From the NCBI GenBank assembly GCA_965208745.1, contig CBDBPN010000004.1:1302001-1366000 (forward strand): a stretch of DNA of 64,000 nucleotides, read 5' to 3'. The DNA is from VXNE01 sp965208745. GTDB taxonomy: Bacteria; Pseudomonadota; Gammaproteobacteria; Pseudomonadales; Azotimanducaceae. The notes below the pieces were generated by a model. That model saw nothing but the letters and a program-made list of their open reading frames with translations, was not told the origin of the DNA and searched no databases. Shown here piece by piece: positions 35,747 to 44,873 of this stretch. Made by a program: the position numbers and the translations under genes. Numbering within the stretch: position 1 is the first letter of the stretch; each line of letters starts with the position of its first letter.

Positions 35747-37801
35747 TCAGCCGTCCGCTTCGGGCGCGTGCTTTCCGAACCACCCGAGCAGCGTCGTCAT
35801 CTTCGACATCGCGTGGCTCGGCCGCGCGACGATGCCGTGCGCCTCCTCCGGGACCCGCACGAGCACCGTCTCCACGCCCTGCAGCTTGAGCGCCTTGTAG
35901 TACTGCTCGGATTCGGACATCGGCGTACGCCAGTCCTCCTCCCCGGTCATGATGAGCGTCGGCGTCTTGACGTTCTCCGACACGCGCAGGAGCGAGCGCG
36001 CCTCGAAGTTGTCCCGGTGGCGCCAGGGCAGTCCGGGCATCCAGTATTCGAGGAACAGCCCGGACAGGTCCGCCGTGAAGATGAAGCTCTCCCAGTTGAT
36101 CACCGGATAGAACGCCACGGCCGCGCGGAAGCGGTCGGTGTTGCCGATCATCCAGGCCGTCAGCACGCCGCCGCCGCTGCCGCCGGTCACGTAGAGCCGC
36201 TCCTCGTCGACGAAGCCCATGCCGACCACGTGGTCCACCGCGGAGTTCAGGTCGTGGAAGTCGTCTCCCGGGTAGGCGTGGTGGATGAGATTGCCGAACT
36301 CCTCGCCGTAGCTGATGCTGCCGCGGGGGTTGGTATAGAGCACCACGTAGCCGGCGGCGGCCATGAGCTGTTTCTCGGTGTCGAACACGTCGCCGTAGTC
36401 CGCGAAGGGCCCGCCGTGCATCTCCAGGATCAGCGGGTACTTCTGCGACGGGTCGAAGCCGGGCGGCTTGATGATCCAGCCGTGCACGGGGCGGTCGTCC
36501 TGCGACGAGGTCCAGCGCAACTCCTCCACCGCGCCGAGTTCCCGCTCGCCGAAGAGGTCCGCGTTCAGGTCCGTCAGCATGCGCCCCGCCCCGCCGGGAT
36601 CGGCGACGGCGACGTCGCCGGGCATGGCCGGGCCCGGCACCGTGTACGCCAGGCGGCCTTCGTCGCTGGTCGACCAGAGGGTGTTGTGGTTGATGTAGCC
36701 CATCTCGGTGGCGCCGATGTCGGGGACGGCGACGCGGCGGCCGCCGTCCAGCGAGAACAGCACGAGCCGCGCATTGCCCGCGTCGAGCACGACGCCGTGG
36801 ATGCCGCTGCCGTCCGGCGCCCATTGCGGTCCGCCGCCCCCGCGGCGCGCGGAATCCTGGACGTGCCGGTCATAGTCCAGGGTCAGGTTCCGGACGTTGG
36901 AACCGTCGCGGTCCGCCACGTACAGGTCGTTCTGCTGATGCCCCCGGTACCTGTCGTCATAGCCCACGTAGGCGATGTGCCTGCCGTCCGGCGACACCGA
37001 CGCGGCCACGTCGGGTCCCTTCCGGTCGATGAGCCGACGGGGCGAACCGTCGGCCAGCGCGACCTCGTAGACATCCGGATTGCCCACGTCGTAGATCTCG
37101 GCACCTTCCGTGAGGTTGGCGGAGACGATCAGGGATTCGCCTTCCGGCGCCCAGGCGAAGGAGCCGGCGCCGAACTGCCTTTCGCCCCGCGTCACCTGTC
37201 GTGGCGTACCGCCGTCGGCGGCGACGACGAAGAGGTGCATGTACCCCGGCGGTACGTCCCCGACCTGGTCGAAGCGGAAGGCCAGCATGTCGGTGTACTT
37301 CGGCGGCGGCGCCCACTCGGCGCCGTCCGGCGCCGGCGGCATCTCGCCGATGACGAGCGCGGGTTCCGGGACGAGACGCGAGAACGCGATGCGGTCGCCG
37401 TCGGGCGACCACGCGAAGTTGCCGGGCGGCATGGCATGACTGGTGACCGCGGCGGTATCGCCCGTGTCCATCCAGCGCACGTGAAGCTGCATGCTGCCGC
37501 TCTCGTCCGACCGGTACGCCAGGCGGCGCCCGTCAGGCGACCAGCGGGGGGAGTTCGCCGTGTGCTTGCCGGTGTTCAGCGGCCGGTGGTTCGATCCGTC
37601 GGCATCGACCATCCAGAGGTTCTGGTAGCGGCGGTCGGTCATCACGTCGTTGAAGTGACGCACGTAGACCACCTGCTCGCCGTTCGGCGAGATCTGCGCG
37701 TCGGTGGCGTACTCCAACTCGAAGACGTCCATCACGTCCAGCGGCTGCCCTGCGTGCGCCGCCACGGCGAGGATCGGAAGGACGAGGGCTGTTCGGATCA
37801 T
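35747..37801 (-). CDS. S9 prolyl-oligopeptidase-family peptidase
   Basis: 684 residues with signal peptide MIRTALVLPILAVAAHAG. Beta-propeller repeats of the TolB/WD40-like type (AQISPNGEQVVYVR near 35, PRWSPDGRRLAYRSDE near 85, FAWSPDGDRIAFSR near 130). Catalytic domain with Ser542 (GGSGGGV), Asp623 (GEEDWRTPM) and His655 (EEAHGIV). This arrangement matches the acylaminoacyl-peptidase/S9C branch more than DPP-IV. Exported, probably periplasmic. It sits 25 bp after the DUF885 gene and 5 bp before the amidohydrolase in the same operon. Confidence 0.9.
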   Translation of the reverse strand: MIRTALVLPILAVAAHAGQPLDVMDVFELEYATDAQISPNGEQVVYVRHFNDVMTDRRYQNLWMVDADGSNHRPLNTGKHTANSPRWSPDGRRLAYRSDESGSMQLHVRWMDTGDTAAVTSHAMPPGNFAWSPDGDRIAFSRLVPEPALVIGEMPPAPDGAEWAPPPKYTDMLAFRFDQVGDVPPGYMHLFVVAADGGTPRQVTRGERQFGAGSFAWAPEGESLIVSANLTEGAEIYDVGNPDVYEVALADGSPRRLIDRKGPDVAASVSPDGRHIAYVGYDDRYRGHQQNDLYVADRDGSNVRNLTLDYDRHVQDSARRGGGGPQWAPDGSGIHGVVLDAGNARLVLFSLDGGRRVAVPDIGATEMGYINHNTLWSTSDEGRLAYTVPGPAMPGDVAVADPGGAGRMLTDLNADLFGERELGAVEELRWTSSQDDRPVHGWIIKPPGFDPSQKYPLILEMHGGPFADYGDVFDTEKQLMAAAGYVVLYTNPRGSISYGEEFGNLIHHAYPGDDFHDLNSAVDHVVGMGFVDEERLYVTGGSGGGVLTAWMIGNTDRFRAAVAFYPVINWESFIFTADLSGLFLEYWMPGLPWRHRDNFEARSLLRVSENVKTPTLIMTGEEDWRTPMSESEQYYKALKLQGVETVLVRVPEEAHGIVARPSHAMSKMTTLLGWFGKHAPEADG

Positions 37802-37826
37802 CGGGTTGCTCTCCTTGCGGCTCAGG

Positions 37827-39644
37827 TCAATCCTGGCTCATGTACCGGTCGACATGCGCTTCCAACACCGGCAAGGGCATGGCGCCGCTACCGAGCACCG
37901 CCGCGTGAAACGTGCGGATGTCGAACGCGTCGCCCAGCTTCGCCTCCTGCGCGGCGCGGATCTCCCGGAACTTCTCGAGGCCCAGCTTGTAGGCCAGCGC
38001 CTGCGCGGGCATGTCCGTCGAATAGCGCAGGGTTTCCGTGGCGATTTCCTCCGCGCTGGAAAACGTGTTCGCCCGCATGTACTCCATCGCCTGCTCGCGC
38101 GGCCAGCCCAGGTGGTTCATGCCCGTGTCCACCACCAGCCGGTTCGCGATGAAGGCGTCGAAGAGCAGCCAGCCGTAGCGCTCGTAGGGCTCGTCGAGCA
38201 CCCCCATCTCCAGGGCCAGGCTCGCGGCGTAGTTGGCCCATCCCTCGGTGAACGCCGCGTAGAAGAGACTCGTGAGCTGCCGGAGCCGGGAACTCGCCTC
38301 GGTCTCCAGTTGCAGGGCGATATGGAAATGGTGCCCGGGTATCAGTTCATGGAAGATGAGCGGGCCGGTCCAGACCATCGGACGGCTCTCGAGCTTCGAG
38401 CCGTTGAAACGGTACTCGCCGCGCGGATTCGCGGGCGTCGGCGTCTGGTAGTAGCCGAAGGTCATGCCCGGTTCCGCCGCCGGGTCCAGGCGCCGGACGC
38501 CGTAGGGCGCCTCGGGGAGCACCGAGAAGTAGTCCGGGATGTGCGGTTCCACTTCGCGGATGTAGGCCATGTAGCGGTCCGCCACCTCCTCCGGGGTCTG
38601 CGCGAAGAAGCGGGGGTCGGCACGCATCTGCTCGTGGAACTCCTCCGCCGTGCCCTCGAACCCCAGTTCGTCGCGGATGGCCTGCATCTGTTGCTGGAGG
38701 TCCGCCATGTATGCGAGGCCGCGCTCGTGGATGTCCGCGGGGTCGAGGTCCACGGTGGTCTGCTGGAGGATGGCGAACCGGTAGGCCGCCTCGCCGCCGG
38801 GGTACTGGCCGAGGCCGACCGCTTCCGGCGCCCGCGCCATGTAGTCGTCGCCCAGGTAGTCGAGCAGCGCATCGATGGCCGGGTGCACCTGTTCGGCGAT
38901 GGTCGTCTCGATGCGGGCGTTCAGGGCCGCGCGCTCCTCCTCGGACAGCGCCGCAACGCGCTCGGGCGCGACCGCCGCCAGGTTCCCGATGCCGGCGCGC
39001 AACGCCTCGAACACTGTCCTGGCCCCGGGGATTGCCGGCTTCGGAAGCAGGATGCCACGCTCCGCCTGGCCCTGCAGTCGGGTCAGGTCGTCCCTGACGT
39101 AGCGCCCAAGATCCGCCAGCAGGCCGAGATAGGCCGCAATGTCCTCTTGCGTTTCGAAGGTGTAGCCGCCCAACGCGCGCGGGACCATGGAACTGAAGAC
39201 GAAACCCGCCGCGTAGGGGGTGACGTTGAACTTGTGCCAGAAGTGGGTCGGGGTCTCGGTGGCGGCCTGCAGCACGCCCTCGAGGATCGCGTAGGTGATC
39301 CGGTCGTCGTCGCCCAGTTGTGACTCGTCGATCGCGCGCAGTTCGTCGAGCGCGGCCGCGGCCTTCGCCGCCTCCCGCTCCACGTAGGCGAAGCTGTTGT
39401 CGTCCATCGCCAGGACGCGCCGCCCTTCGAGCAGTTGCAGCGAGGCCGAGGCGTCGGTCAGGTCCGCCATGATCCGGTCCGCAAGCGCGACCACCGCGGC
39501 CGACCCCTCCGCGGAATCCGCCGCCGCGCCGGCATCCGGCGCATCGGTATCCGGCGCATCGGCCGACTCCGCACAGCCCCACAGGACCAGCGCGCCCAAC
39601 ATCGCCCCGGCCCACCGCACATGGCATCGCAACAATTCAGTCAT
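37827..39644 (-). CDS. DUF885 metallopeptidase-like lipoprotein
   Basis: 605 residues from ATG 39644. Lipobox LVLWGC (Cys24), then a low-complexity linker with the repeat DAPDTDAPD. DUF885 proteins have a zincin-like helical fold; the diagnostic HELIPGHH is at 432-439 and the downstream EGWANYAASL near 466 supplies the third ligand. HFWHKFNVTPYAAGF near 130 and TFGYYQTPTPANP near 395 are typical. The family is predicted to be carboxypeptidase-like but few members are characterised. Second gene of the esterase-DUF885-S9-amidohydrolase operon, again an envelope location. Confidence 0.88.
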   Translation of the reverse strand: MTELLRCHVRWAGAMLGALVLWGCAESADAPDTDAPDAGAAADSAEGSAAVVALADRIMADLTDASASLQLLEGRRVLAMDDNSFAYVEREAAKAAAALDELRAIDESQLGDDDRITYAILEGVLQAATETPTHFWHKFNVTPYAAGFVFSSMVPRALGGYTFETQEDIAAYLGLLADLGRYVRDDLTRLQGQAERGILLPKPAIPGARTVFEALRAGIGNLAAVAPERVAALSEEERAALNARIETTIAEQVHPAIDALLDYLGDDYMARAPEAVGLGQYPGGEAAYRFAILQQTTVDLDPADIHERGLAYMADLQQQMQAIRDELGFEGTAEEFHEQMRADPRFFAQTPEEVADRYMAYIREVEPHIPDYFSVLPEAPYGVRRLDPAAEPGMTFGYYQTPTPANPRGEYRFNGSKLESRPMVWTGPLIFHELIPGHHFHIALQLETEASSRLRQLTSLFYAAFTEGWANYAASLALEMGVLDEPYERYGWLLFDAFIANRLVVDTGMNHLGWPREQAMEYMRANTFSSAEEIATETLRYSTDMPAQALAYKLGLEKFREIRAAQEAKLGDAFDIRTFHAAVLGSGAMPLPVLEAHVDRYMSQD

Positions 39645-39782
39645 CGTTCTCCACCCGACATCCACGAGAAGCGTTCGTGCGCCCACACCAGGGGAAGCCC
39701 GTCCGGGCAGGAGGGGGCGCACAGGACGGGTGGACGCAGTGCGGGCCGCCAACCCCAACCCGGAGAGGTGACACCGCCGCCG

Positions 39783-40808
39783 TTACTCCTGCGAGATGTC
39801 CTCCCAATCCACGTCGTCCAACGCCGATCCGGGCGCCTCCACTTCGTCTCCCCAGAGCGCAAGGATGCCCTCGCCGAGAATGTCAGCGACCGCGGCGAAG
39901 TGATCCTTGCCCGGGAAGATCCTCGTGGTGACCTCCAGCGAGGGGTAGTTCCGGAGCTTCAGGATCTCCGCCAGCAGCACCGGCGCGCTCACGATGCCCC
40001 AGGCCGCCATGTTGGGATCGGCGATCTCGGCCTCTCCCGCGCCGAGGAAGACTTCGGCGTCGTAGTCGTTGTGTGCTTCCGCGAAGGCCTCCTCCATCCT
40101 GAACACCGCCCGGTCGGTGGCGTTGATGGACGGGCTGCCGATGATGTACTTCCCGAAGTCTCCCGGGCGGGCGAAGAGCGCGTAGCCGGTGAACATGCCG
40201 CCGCCGGAGTGCCCGAACAGGCCATGGTCGCCGGAGAACCGGTACGTTTCCGCGAGCGCCGGTCGCGCCTGGTCGATCAGGAAGTCGAGAAACCGGTCGG
40301 CCCGCTGGGGCGGCGCCCTGAAGCCCGCGGCACGGGCTCCGGCCGCCAGTTGTTCCCCGGCGAATCCTCCGTAGAAGTACGTGTCGCCGGGCGGGGCGAA
40401 ATCCACCGCGCGCCGCTGGCTGAACGCCATCAGGCCGAGTTCGCTCGGCGCACCGACGCCCACGACGATCATTTCCGGCACGAGGTTGCCCATGACGAGC
40501 AGGTTCAGTAGCCCCACGGTCAACGGCATCATGCCCGGTCCGTCCGTCAGCCAGAGCACCGGGTAGGACTTCCCGGGCAGCGCGCCGTAGGTCGCGGGCA
40601 GGGCCACGGTCAGTTGATGGTCCCAGTCGAACCCCGGCGCCCGCAGGCTGACCGGAGGTTCGTAGGACATCGTGTAGCGCGCGCCTTCGGTCATGAGCGG
40701 GGCGTCCTGGGCCAGGAGAGGCCCTTGCCAGAGGACGGCGATCAGTAGCGCGGCCGCATGGGGCAATCTGGCCATGGGGGCAACCTGCGAACTCAAGGGG
40801 CGGAGCAT
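39783..40808 (-). CDS. exported esterase, distant paralogue of the 20397 esterase
   Basis: 341 residues; signal peptide MARLPHAAALLIAVLWQGPLLAQD (ATG 40775) or with 11 extra residues from ATG 40808. PF00756-type alpha/beta hydrolase with YPVLWLTDGPGMM near 83, nucleophile in FGHSGGGMFTGYA near 205, YIIGSPSINATD near 230 and a likely catalytic His in FPGKDHFAAV near 310. Probable periplasmic esterase. First gene of a four-gene operon (139 bp before DUF885) and divergent from the MFS transporter at 40859, with the two starts only 50 bp apart. Confidence 0.85.
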   Translation of the reverse strand: MLRPLSSQVAPMARLPHAAALLIAVLWQGPLLAQDAPLMTEGARYTMSYEPPVSLRAPGFDWDHQLTVALPATYGALPGKSYPVLWLTDGPGMMPLTVGLLNLLVMGNLVPEMIVVGVGAPSELGLMAFSQRRAVDFAPPGDTYFYGGFAGEQLAAGARAAGFRAPPQRADRFLDFLIDQARPALAETYRFSGDHGLFGHSGGGMFTGYALFARPGDFGKYIIGSPSINATDRAVFRMEEAFAEAHNDYDAEVFLGAGEAEIADPNMAAWGIVSAPVLLAEILKLRNYPSLEVTTRIFPGKDHFAAVADILGEGILALWGDEVEAPGSALDDVDWEDISQE

Positions 40809-40858
40809 TATGCATGGGCGGACTGCGGAGGGACCGGCCCCGCTGCGTCCAAGCGTTC

Positions 40859-42151
40859 ATGGCCGAAGCAACCGCGCAACCGTCCGCCGTCCAACCGAAG
40901 ATGGCGGTATCCGACGGATACCTGAACTACGTCCTGTTCATGCTGGCCGTGGTGGCGTTCTTCAACTACCTCGACCGCATGGTGCTGTCGATGCTGGTGG
41001 AGCCCATCAAGGCCGACCTCGGCTTCAGCGACACCCAGCTCGGGCTCCTGACCGGCTTCGCCTTCGCGCTCTTCTACGCCACCTTCGGCATTCCCATCGC
41101 CCGGCTAGCGGACACCCGCTCACGGGTCACGATCCTCTCGGTCTGCATGGCCCTGTGGAGCGCGATGACGGCCCTGTGCGGACTCGCCCAGAACTTCCTG
41201 CACATGCTGCTGGCGCGCGTGGGGGTCGGCGTCGGGGAAGCCGGCTGCGTGCCGTCGAGCCACAGCCTGCTGACGGACTACGTGCCCGCGGAGAGGCGGG
41301 CGCTGGCGCTCGGCATCTTCCAGACCGGCGGCGCCGCCGGCATCATGGTGGGACTGATCGCCGCGGGATGGCTCGCCGACACCTACGGCTGGCGGGCCAC
41401 CTTCTTCATCGTCGGCATCCCCGGCGTCGTGCTGGCGCTCGCCGCCAAGCTCACCGTCAAGGACCCGCCCCGGGGCAACTTCTCCGACGCGCCGGAACCC
41501 GAGGCGCAGTCGTTCGGCGTGGCCGTGGCCAGCCTGTTGCGCCGCAGGACGTTCGTCCACATCGTCATCGCCTATTCCCTCGGACTCTTCGGCGTCTACG
41601 GCATCGCCCAGTGGACGCCGGCGTTCTACATCCGGGTCCACGAGATGACGCTGACCGAGGTGGGTTGGGGCGTCGGCATCGCCAGCGGACTCGGCGGCGT
41701 AATCGGCACCTTTATCGGCTCGGTGCTCGCGCCCCGCTACATCGCGCGGGACCGGCGCTGGGAGTTGTGGTGGCCCGCCTGGGCGTACCTGGCGTGCATT
41801 CCCACGTATGGCGCCGCCTTCGCGACCGGCGACCTGATGACCTCCTTTGCGCTGGTGTTCCTGGCTTCCGTGATCGCCGGCACGAGCATCGCGCCGGGGA
41901 TGGCGAGCGTGCAGTCCGTCGCCGAACCGCACCAGCGCGCCACCGCCGTGGCCATTGTGATGTTCTGTTCGGCCATCCTCGGCCAGGGGCTCGGGCCCAC
42001 GGCCATCGGCATCACGTCGGACCTGCTGACGCCCTCGCTCGGCAGCGACGGGCTGCGCTGGGCGCTGGTGTTCTCGCTCGTGCTGTTCGCGTGGTCCTGG
42101 GCGCACTTCATGGTCGCGGCGCGGACGGCCCACCACGACCGCATCTCCTGA
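40859..42151 (+). CDS. MFS transporter, spinster-like
   Basis: 430 residues, about 12 transmembrane helices, inner membrane. NYVLFMLAVVAFFNYLDRM begins helix 1; the loop 2-3 MFS signature appears as GIPIARLADTRSR; GVGVGEAGCVPSSHSLLTDY in helix 4 and AGIMVGLIAAGWLADTYGWR are characteristic of the spinster-like branch. Substrates of bacterial members are mostly unknown. ATG 40859 is favoured; an upstream in-frame ATG at 40814 would add 15 unlikely residues. A paralogue with the same signature lies at 62652. The 153 bp after the stop holds a palindromic element shared with the convergent gene end. Confidence 0.9.
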   Translation: MAEATAQPSAVQPKMAVSDGYLNYVLFMLAVVAFFNYLDRMVLSMLVEPIKADLGFSDTQLGLLTGFAFALFYATFGIPIARLADTRSRVTILSVCMALWSAMTALCGLAQNFLHMLLARVGVGVGEAGCVPSSHSLLTDYVPAERRALALGIFQTGGAAGIMVGLIAAGWLADTYGWRATFFIVGIPGVVLALAAKLTVKDPPRGNFSDAPEPEAQSFGVAVASLLRRRTFVHIVIAYSLGLFGVYGIAQWTPAFYIRVHEMTLTEVGWGVGIASGLGGVIGTFIGSVLAPRYIARDRRWELWWPAWAYLACIPTYGAAFATGDLMTSFALVFLASVIAGTSIAPGMASVQSVAEPHQRATAVAIVMFCSAILGQGLGPTAIGITSDLLTPSLGSDGLRWALVFSLVLFAWSWAHFMVAARTAHHDRIS

Positions 42152-42168
42152 CTGGCGCCAGGCACCGA

Positions 42169-42248
42169 CGTAGGGGCCGGGCTTGTCCCGGCCCGGGGCA
42201 GAGCTGCCGGAATCTGCAAGACGGGCGGGGACGAGCCCCGCCCCTACG
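42169..42248. repeat. REP-like palindromic element between convergent genes
   Basis: Two GC-rich hairpins, gccgggcttgtcccggc and ggcggggacgagccccgcc, are enclosed by the inverted pair cgtagggg (42169-42176) and cccctacg (42241-42248). The architecture is that of a bacterial repetitive extragenic palindrome. It lies between the convergent MFS and M19-like genes, where it could also act as a bidirectional terminator or mRNA stabiliser. Confidence 0.7.
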
Positions 42249-42304
42249 AACTCGCCCCCTGCGCGGGCCGCGCACGCTGGACGACAAGCCTTGTTGTGAT
42301 TGAC

Positions 42305-43519
42305 CTACCCGCACACCTCCTCGAACACCCGCATGAAGTTCTCGCCGAGGATGCCGGCGATCTGCTCGTCGTCGTAGCCCCGGGCGACCAGGCCCCGGGT
42401 GATGTTGGGCATGTCCCGGTAGTCCTGGAAGCCGCGCAGCGTGTGGGTGGTGGAGATATTGTCCTCCGGGCGGAAGCCAATCTCGTCGACGATGGCGCCG
42501 AGCGTGGCCTCGATGACGTCCTCCGGCGCCTGCATGGGCCAGTCCGTGCCGATGCCGATGTGCCGCCAGCCGATCCGTTCGTTGATGTAGTCGATGTGGT
42601 CGAGCACCACGTCCACCGACGCCTCCGGGTCCGGCGAGAGGAAGAAAGGCACGGCGACCAGCCCGACCAGGCCGCCGGTATCGGCGATGGCATCGAGCTC
42701 CCCGTCGCTCTTGCCCCGGGCGTGGCCGTAGACGCCCTGGGCGCAGCTATGGTTGGCCAGCACCGGCGTAGCCGACAGGCGGCAGGCGTCGAGCGTCGTC
42801 TGCATCCCGCAATGCGAGGTGTCGACGACGATCCCGAGCTCGTTGCACCGTTCGACCACTTGGCGACCGTAGCGGGACACTCCGGCATCGGTCGGTTCGG
42901 TGCAACCCGCGCCGACATAGTCCTGGCGGTTGTAGGTGAGCATCAGCACGCGCAGCCCGTCGTCGTAGGCCCGGTTCACGTCGTCGATGTCCTGGGAGAG
43001 GCCGTACACGGGCTGGCAGTAGCCGTACATGGCGACCGCGCCCTCGGCCTTGGCGGCGCGAATCTCGGCGGCGGTGGTGCACTTCTTTAGCCAGCCGAGG
43101 CCCCACAGCAGATCGACCATCTCCCGGTAGCCGCCCATCGCCTCGATGATGTGCGGCGGGCCCATCCGCACCCCGAAGACACCGAGGTCCACCCCGCTCT
43201 GCCGCCACCAGCGGTGAATCTCGTCCGACTGTCCGGTCGCCGCAAGGCGATAGGGTGCCGCGATCGCCTGGCCGACGCCCGACAGGCCTTCTTCCACGTC
43301 GCCGAGCGCCTGCTTCAACTGCCGCGGGTCGTAGGTCTTGAAGATGTTGGCGCCGCCCGGGTGCTGGTTCATCAGGTCCGCCACCAGGCACTCCTCGTGC
43401 AGCCGCGCCGCGCGGGCTTCCTGTTCGTCGGTCAGACCGAAGTCCCATCGTCCGGGCTCTTTGCTTGCGAGGGGTGCCCCCTCGCGCTCCCCGGCTGAAG
43501 GCTCCGTTGACTGTTCCAT
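42305..43519 (-). CDS. M19 (membrane dipeptidase)-like protein lacking part of the metal site
   Basis: 404 residues from ATG 43519, preceded by AGGAGG at good spacing. Peptidase M19 fold: VDTSHCGMQTTLDACRLS and VLANHSCAQ give the two His ligands, GHARGKSDGEL the conserved Arg region, GIGTDWPM the late Asp, and FMRVFEEV the C-terminus. The N-terminal HxD motif is replaced (CLVADLMNQHPGG) and the bridging Glu region (usually GVEGG) reads MYGYCQPV. A normal two-zinc site is therefore unlikely. Several uncultured-bacterium M19 homologues appear to share such changes, but I cannot verify that here. No signal peptide. Last gene of the 47030-42305 operon, 22 bp after the amidohydrolase. Confidence 0.82.
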   Translation of the reverse strand: MEQSTEPSAGEREGAPLASKEPGRWDFGLTDEQEARAARLHEECLVADLMNQHPGGANIFKTYDPRQLKQALGDVEEGLSGVGQAIAAPYRLAATGQSDEIHRWWRQSGVDLGVFGVRMGPPHIIEAMGGYREMVDLLWGLGWLKKCTTAAEIRAAKAEGAVAMYGYCQPVYGLSQDIDDVNRAYDDGLRVLMLTYNRQDYVGAGCTEPTDAGVSRYGRQVVERCNELGIVVDTSHCGMQTTLDACRLSATPVLANHSCAQGVYGHARGKSDGELDAIADTGGLVGLVAVPFFLSPDPEASVDVVLDHIDYINERIGWRHIGIGTDWPMQAPEDVIEATLGAIVDEIGFRPEDNISTTHTLRGFQDYRDMPNITRGLVARGYDDEQIAGILGENFMRVFEEVCG

Positions 43520-43541
43520 GCCGTGTTCCTCCTGTTCCGCG

Positions 43542-44873
43542 TCAGCGACGAATGATCGCACCGTCCTTCATGACGAAATCGACCCGCTCGGTGACGCCGA
43601 TGTCCTCGACGGGGTTGCCGGGCATCGCGACGATGTCCGCAAGCTTGCCAGGCGCGATGCTCCCGATTTCCGCGTCGCGTTCGAGCATTTCGGCCGCGAC
43701 GATAGTGCCGGCGCGCAAGGCCGTCCAGTTGTCGCCCGTCGCTTCCGCCACCAGGCGGAACTCCTCCACCGCATCGGCGATGCGGTCCGGCCCGAATACG
43801 GTGTCGCTGCCGAGCGCGATCGGAACGCCCAGTTCGTGAGCGAGCCGGGTGCTCTCCTTCAACACGGCCAGCAGCGGCGCCATCGACGCGAGCATGGTCT
43901 CGTCGAGCACGAAGCCTTCGCTCAGGACGGATCCCGGGGGCTGGCGCGCGATGTAGTCGATGATCCAGATGGTCGGCACGTAGTGGATGTCCTTCCGCGC
44001 CATCTCGCGGAGGACCTCCGGGTCGGTGATGAAGGCGTGCTCGATGGAGTCCACGCCCGCCGCGACCGCGAGCCTCGCCGCCCTGTGTTCGGGATCGAGC
44101 GTCACGTGCTGGCTGACCTGCTTCCCGTGCCGCCGCGCTTCGGCCACCACGGCCTTCATGTCCTCGGCGGTCATGCTGGTGCCAAAGGCATCGAGCAGCT
44201 TGATCCAGTCGGCGCCGTAGGAGATTTCCTGCGCCACGATCCGGCGCATCTCGACGGGCCCGGTGCCCATGCGCACGAAGCGGAGATCGTCTACCGGACC
44301 CTCGGGGTACACCGCCCGCTTGCCGAGGAACGTTGCCGAGCCCTCGCCCTGCACGCCGTGGGGCGCGACGAAGATGCGCGGCCCCTGGTGTTCGCCCCTC
44401 GTTATGGCGTCCCGCAGGTCGACCGTCTCGAAGTAGCGGTCGAACCCCAGGGTGCGGATCGTGGTGAATCCCCGGTGCAGCATGGCCCGCGCGTTCGCGA
44501 GGGAGCGCAGGGCGCGCCAGGACGCGGAACGGCTGTAGGTCACGGCATTTGAGGTCACCCCGCCGTCGTGGGCGAGGTGCACATGCGTGTCCATGAAGCC
44601 CGGCGTACAACTGCGGTCGCCGAGGTCGAAGACACTCGTCCCTTCCGGCACGGCGAGGTCCACTCCAACGGCTTCGATTCGGTTGCCCCGAACCAGCACC
44701 GCGGCGGGTTCGAGCACTTCGCGGCGCTCCACGTCGATCACCCGGGCGCACTGGAGCACTACGCCCGCGTCCTCGGCGGCGGCGGACCCGGGCGCGGCGA
44801 GCCATGCCGCAACGATCAAACCCAGGAAGCCGGCCACGCTACCGGCCTGTGTCGAAGGCCGCGAGTTCGGCAT
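43542..44873 (-). CDS. exported amidohydrolase with intact HxH motif
   Basis: 443 residues from ATG 44873, signal peptide ending near APGSAAAED. Amidohydrolase superfamily: VLVRGNRIEAVGVDL near 58, SCTPGFMDTHVHLAHDGG near 88 with both His of the HxH present, DWIKLLDAF (candidate carboxylated Lys) near 215, KQVSQHVT and DSIEHAF for the remaining His ligands, and LGSDTVFG for the Asp. It resembles Xaa-Pro/arginine carboxypeptidase-type (imidazolonepropionase-like) enzymes. Its start overlaps the broken sulfatase end by 35 bp, so the two were co-translated. It is the best-preserved gene of this operon. Confidence 0.88.
   Translation of the reverse strand: MPNSRPSTQAGSVAGFLGLIVAAWLAAPGSAAAEDAGVVLQCARVIDVERREVLEPAAVLVRGNRIEAVGVDLAVPEGTSVFDLGDRSCTPGFMDTHVHLAHDGGVTSNAVTYSRSASWRALRSLANARAMLHRGFTTIRTLGFDRYFETVDLRDAITRGEHQGPRIFVAPHGVQGEGSATFLGKRAVYPEGPVDDLRFVRMGTGPVEMRRIVAQEISYGADWIKLLDAFGTSMTAEDMKAVVAEARRHGKQVSQHVTLDPEHRAARLAVAAGVDSIEHAFITDPEVLREMARKDIHYVPTIWIIDYIARQPPGSVLSEGFVLDETMLASMAPLLAVLKESTRLAHELGVPIALGSDTVFGPDRIADAVEEFRLVAEATGDNWTALRAGTIVAAEMLERDAEIGSIAPGKLADIVAMPGNPVEDIGVTERVDFVMKDGAIIRR

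Noticed and set aside
35742..36824. N-terminal extension of the amidohydrolase frame
   Set aside because: It overlaps the S9 gene in another frame and has no family sequence; the signal peptide begins at 35741.
35693..38152. Long plus-strand frame opposite the S9 and amidohydrolase genes
   Set aside because: Composition is that of an antisense shadow; the minus-strand genes have catalytic motifs, signal peptides and operon spacing.
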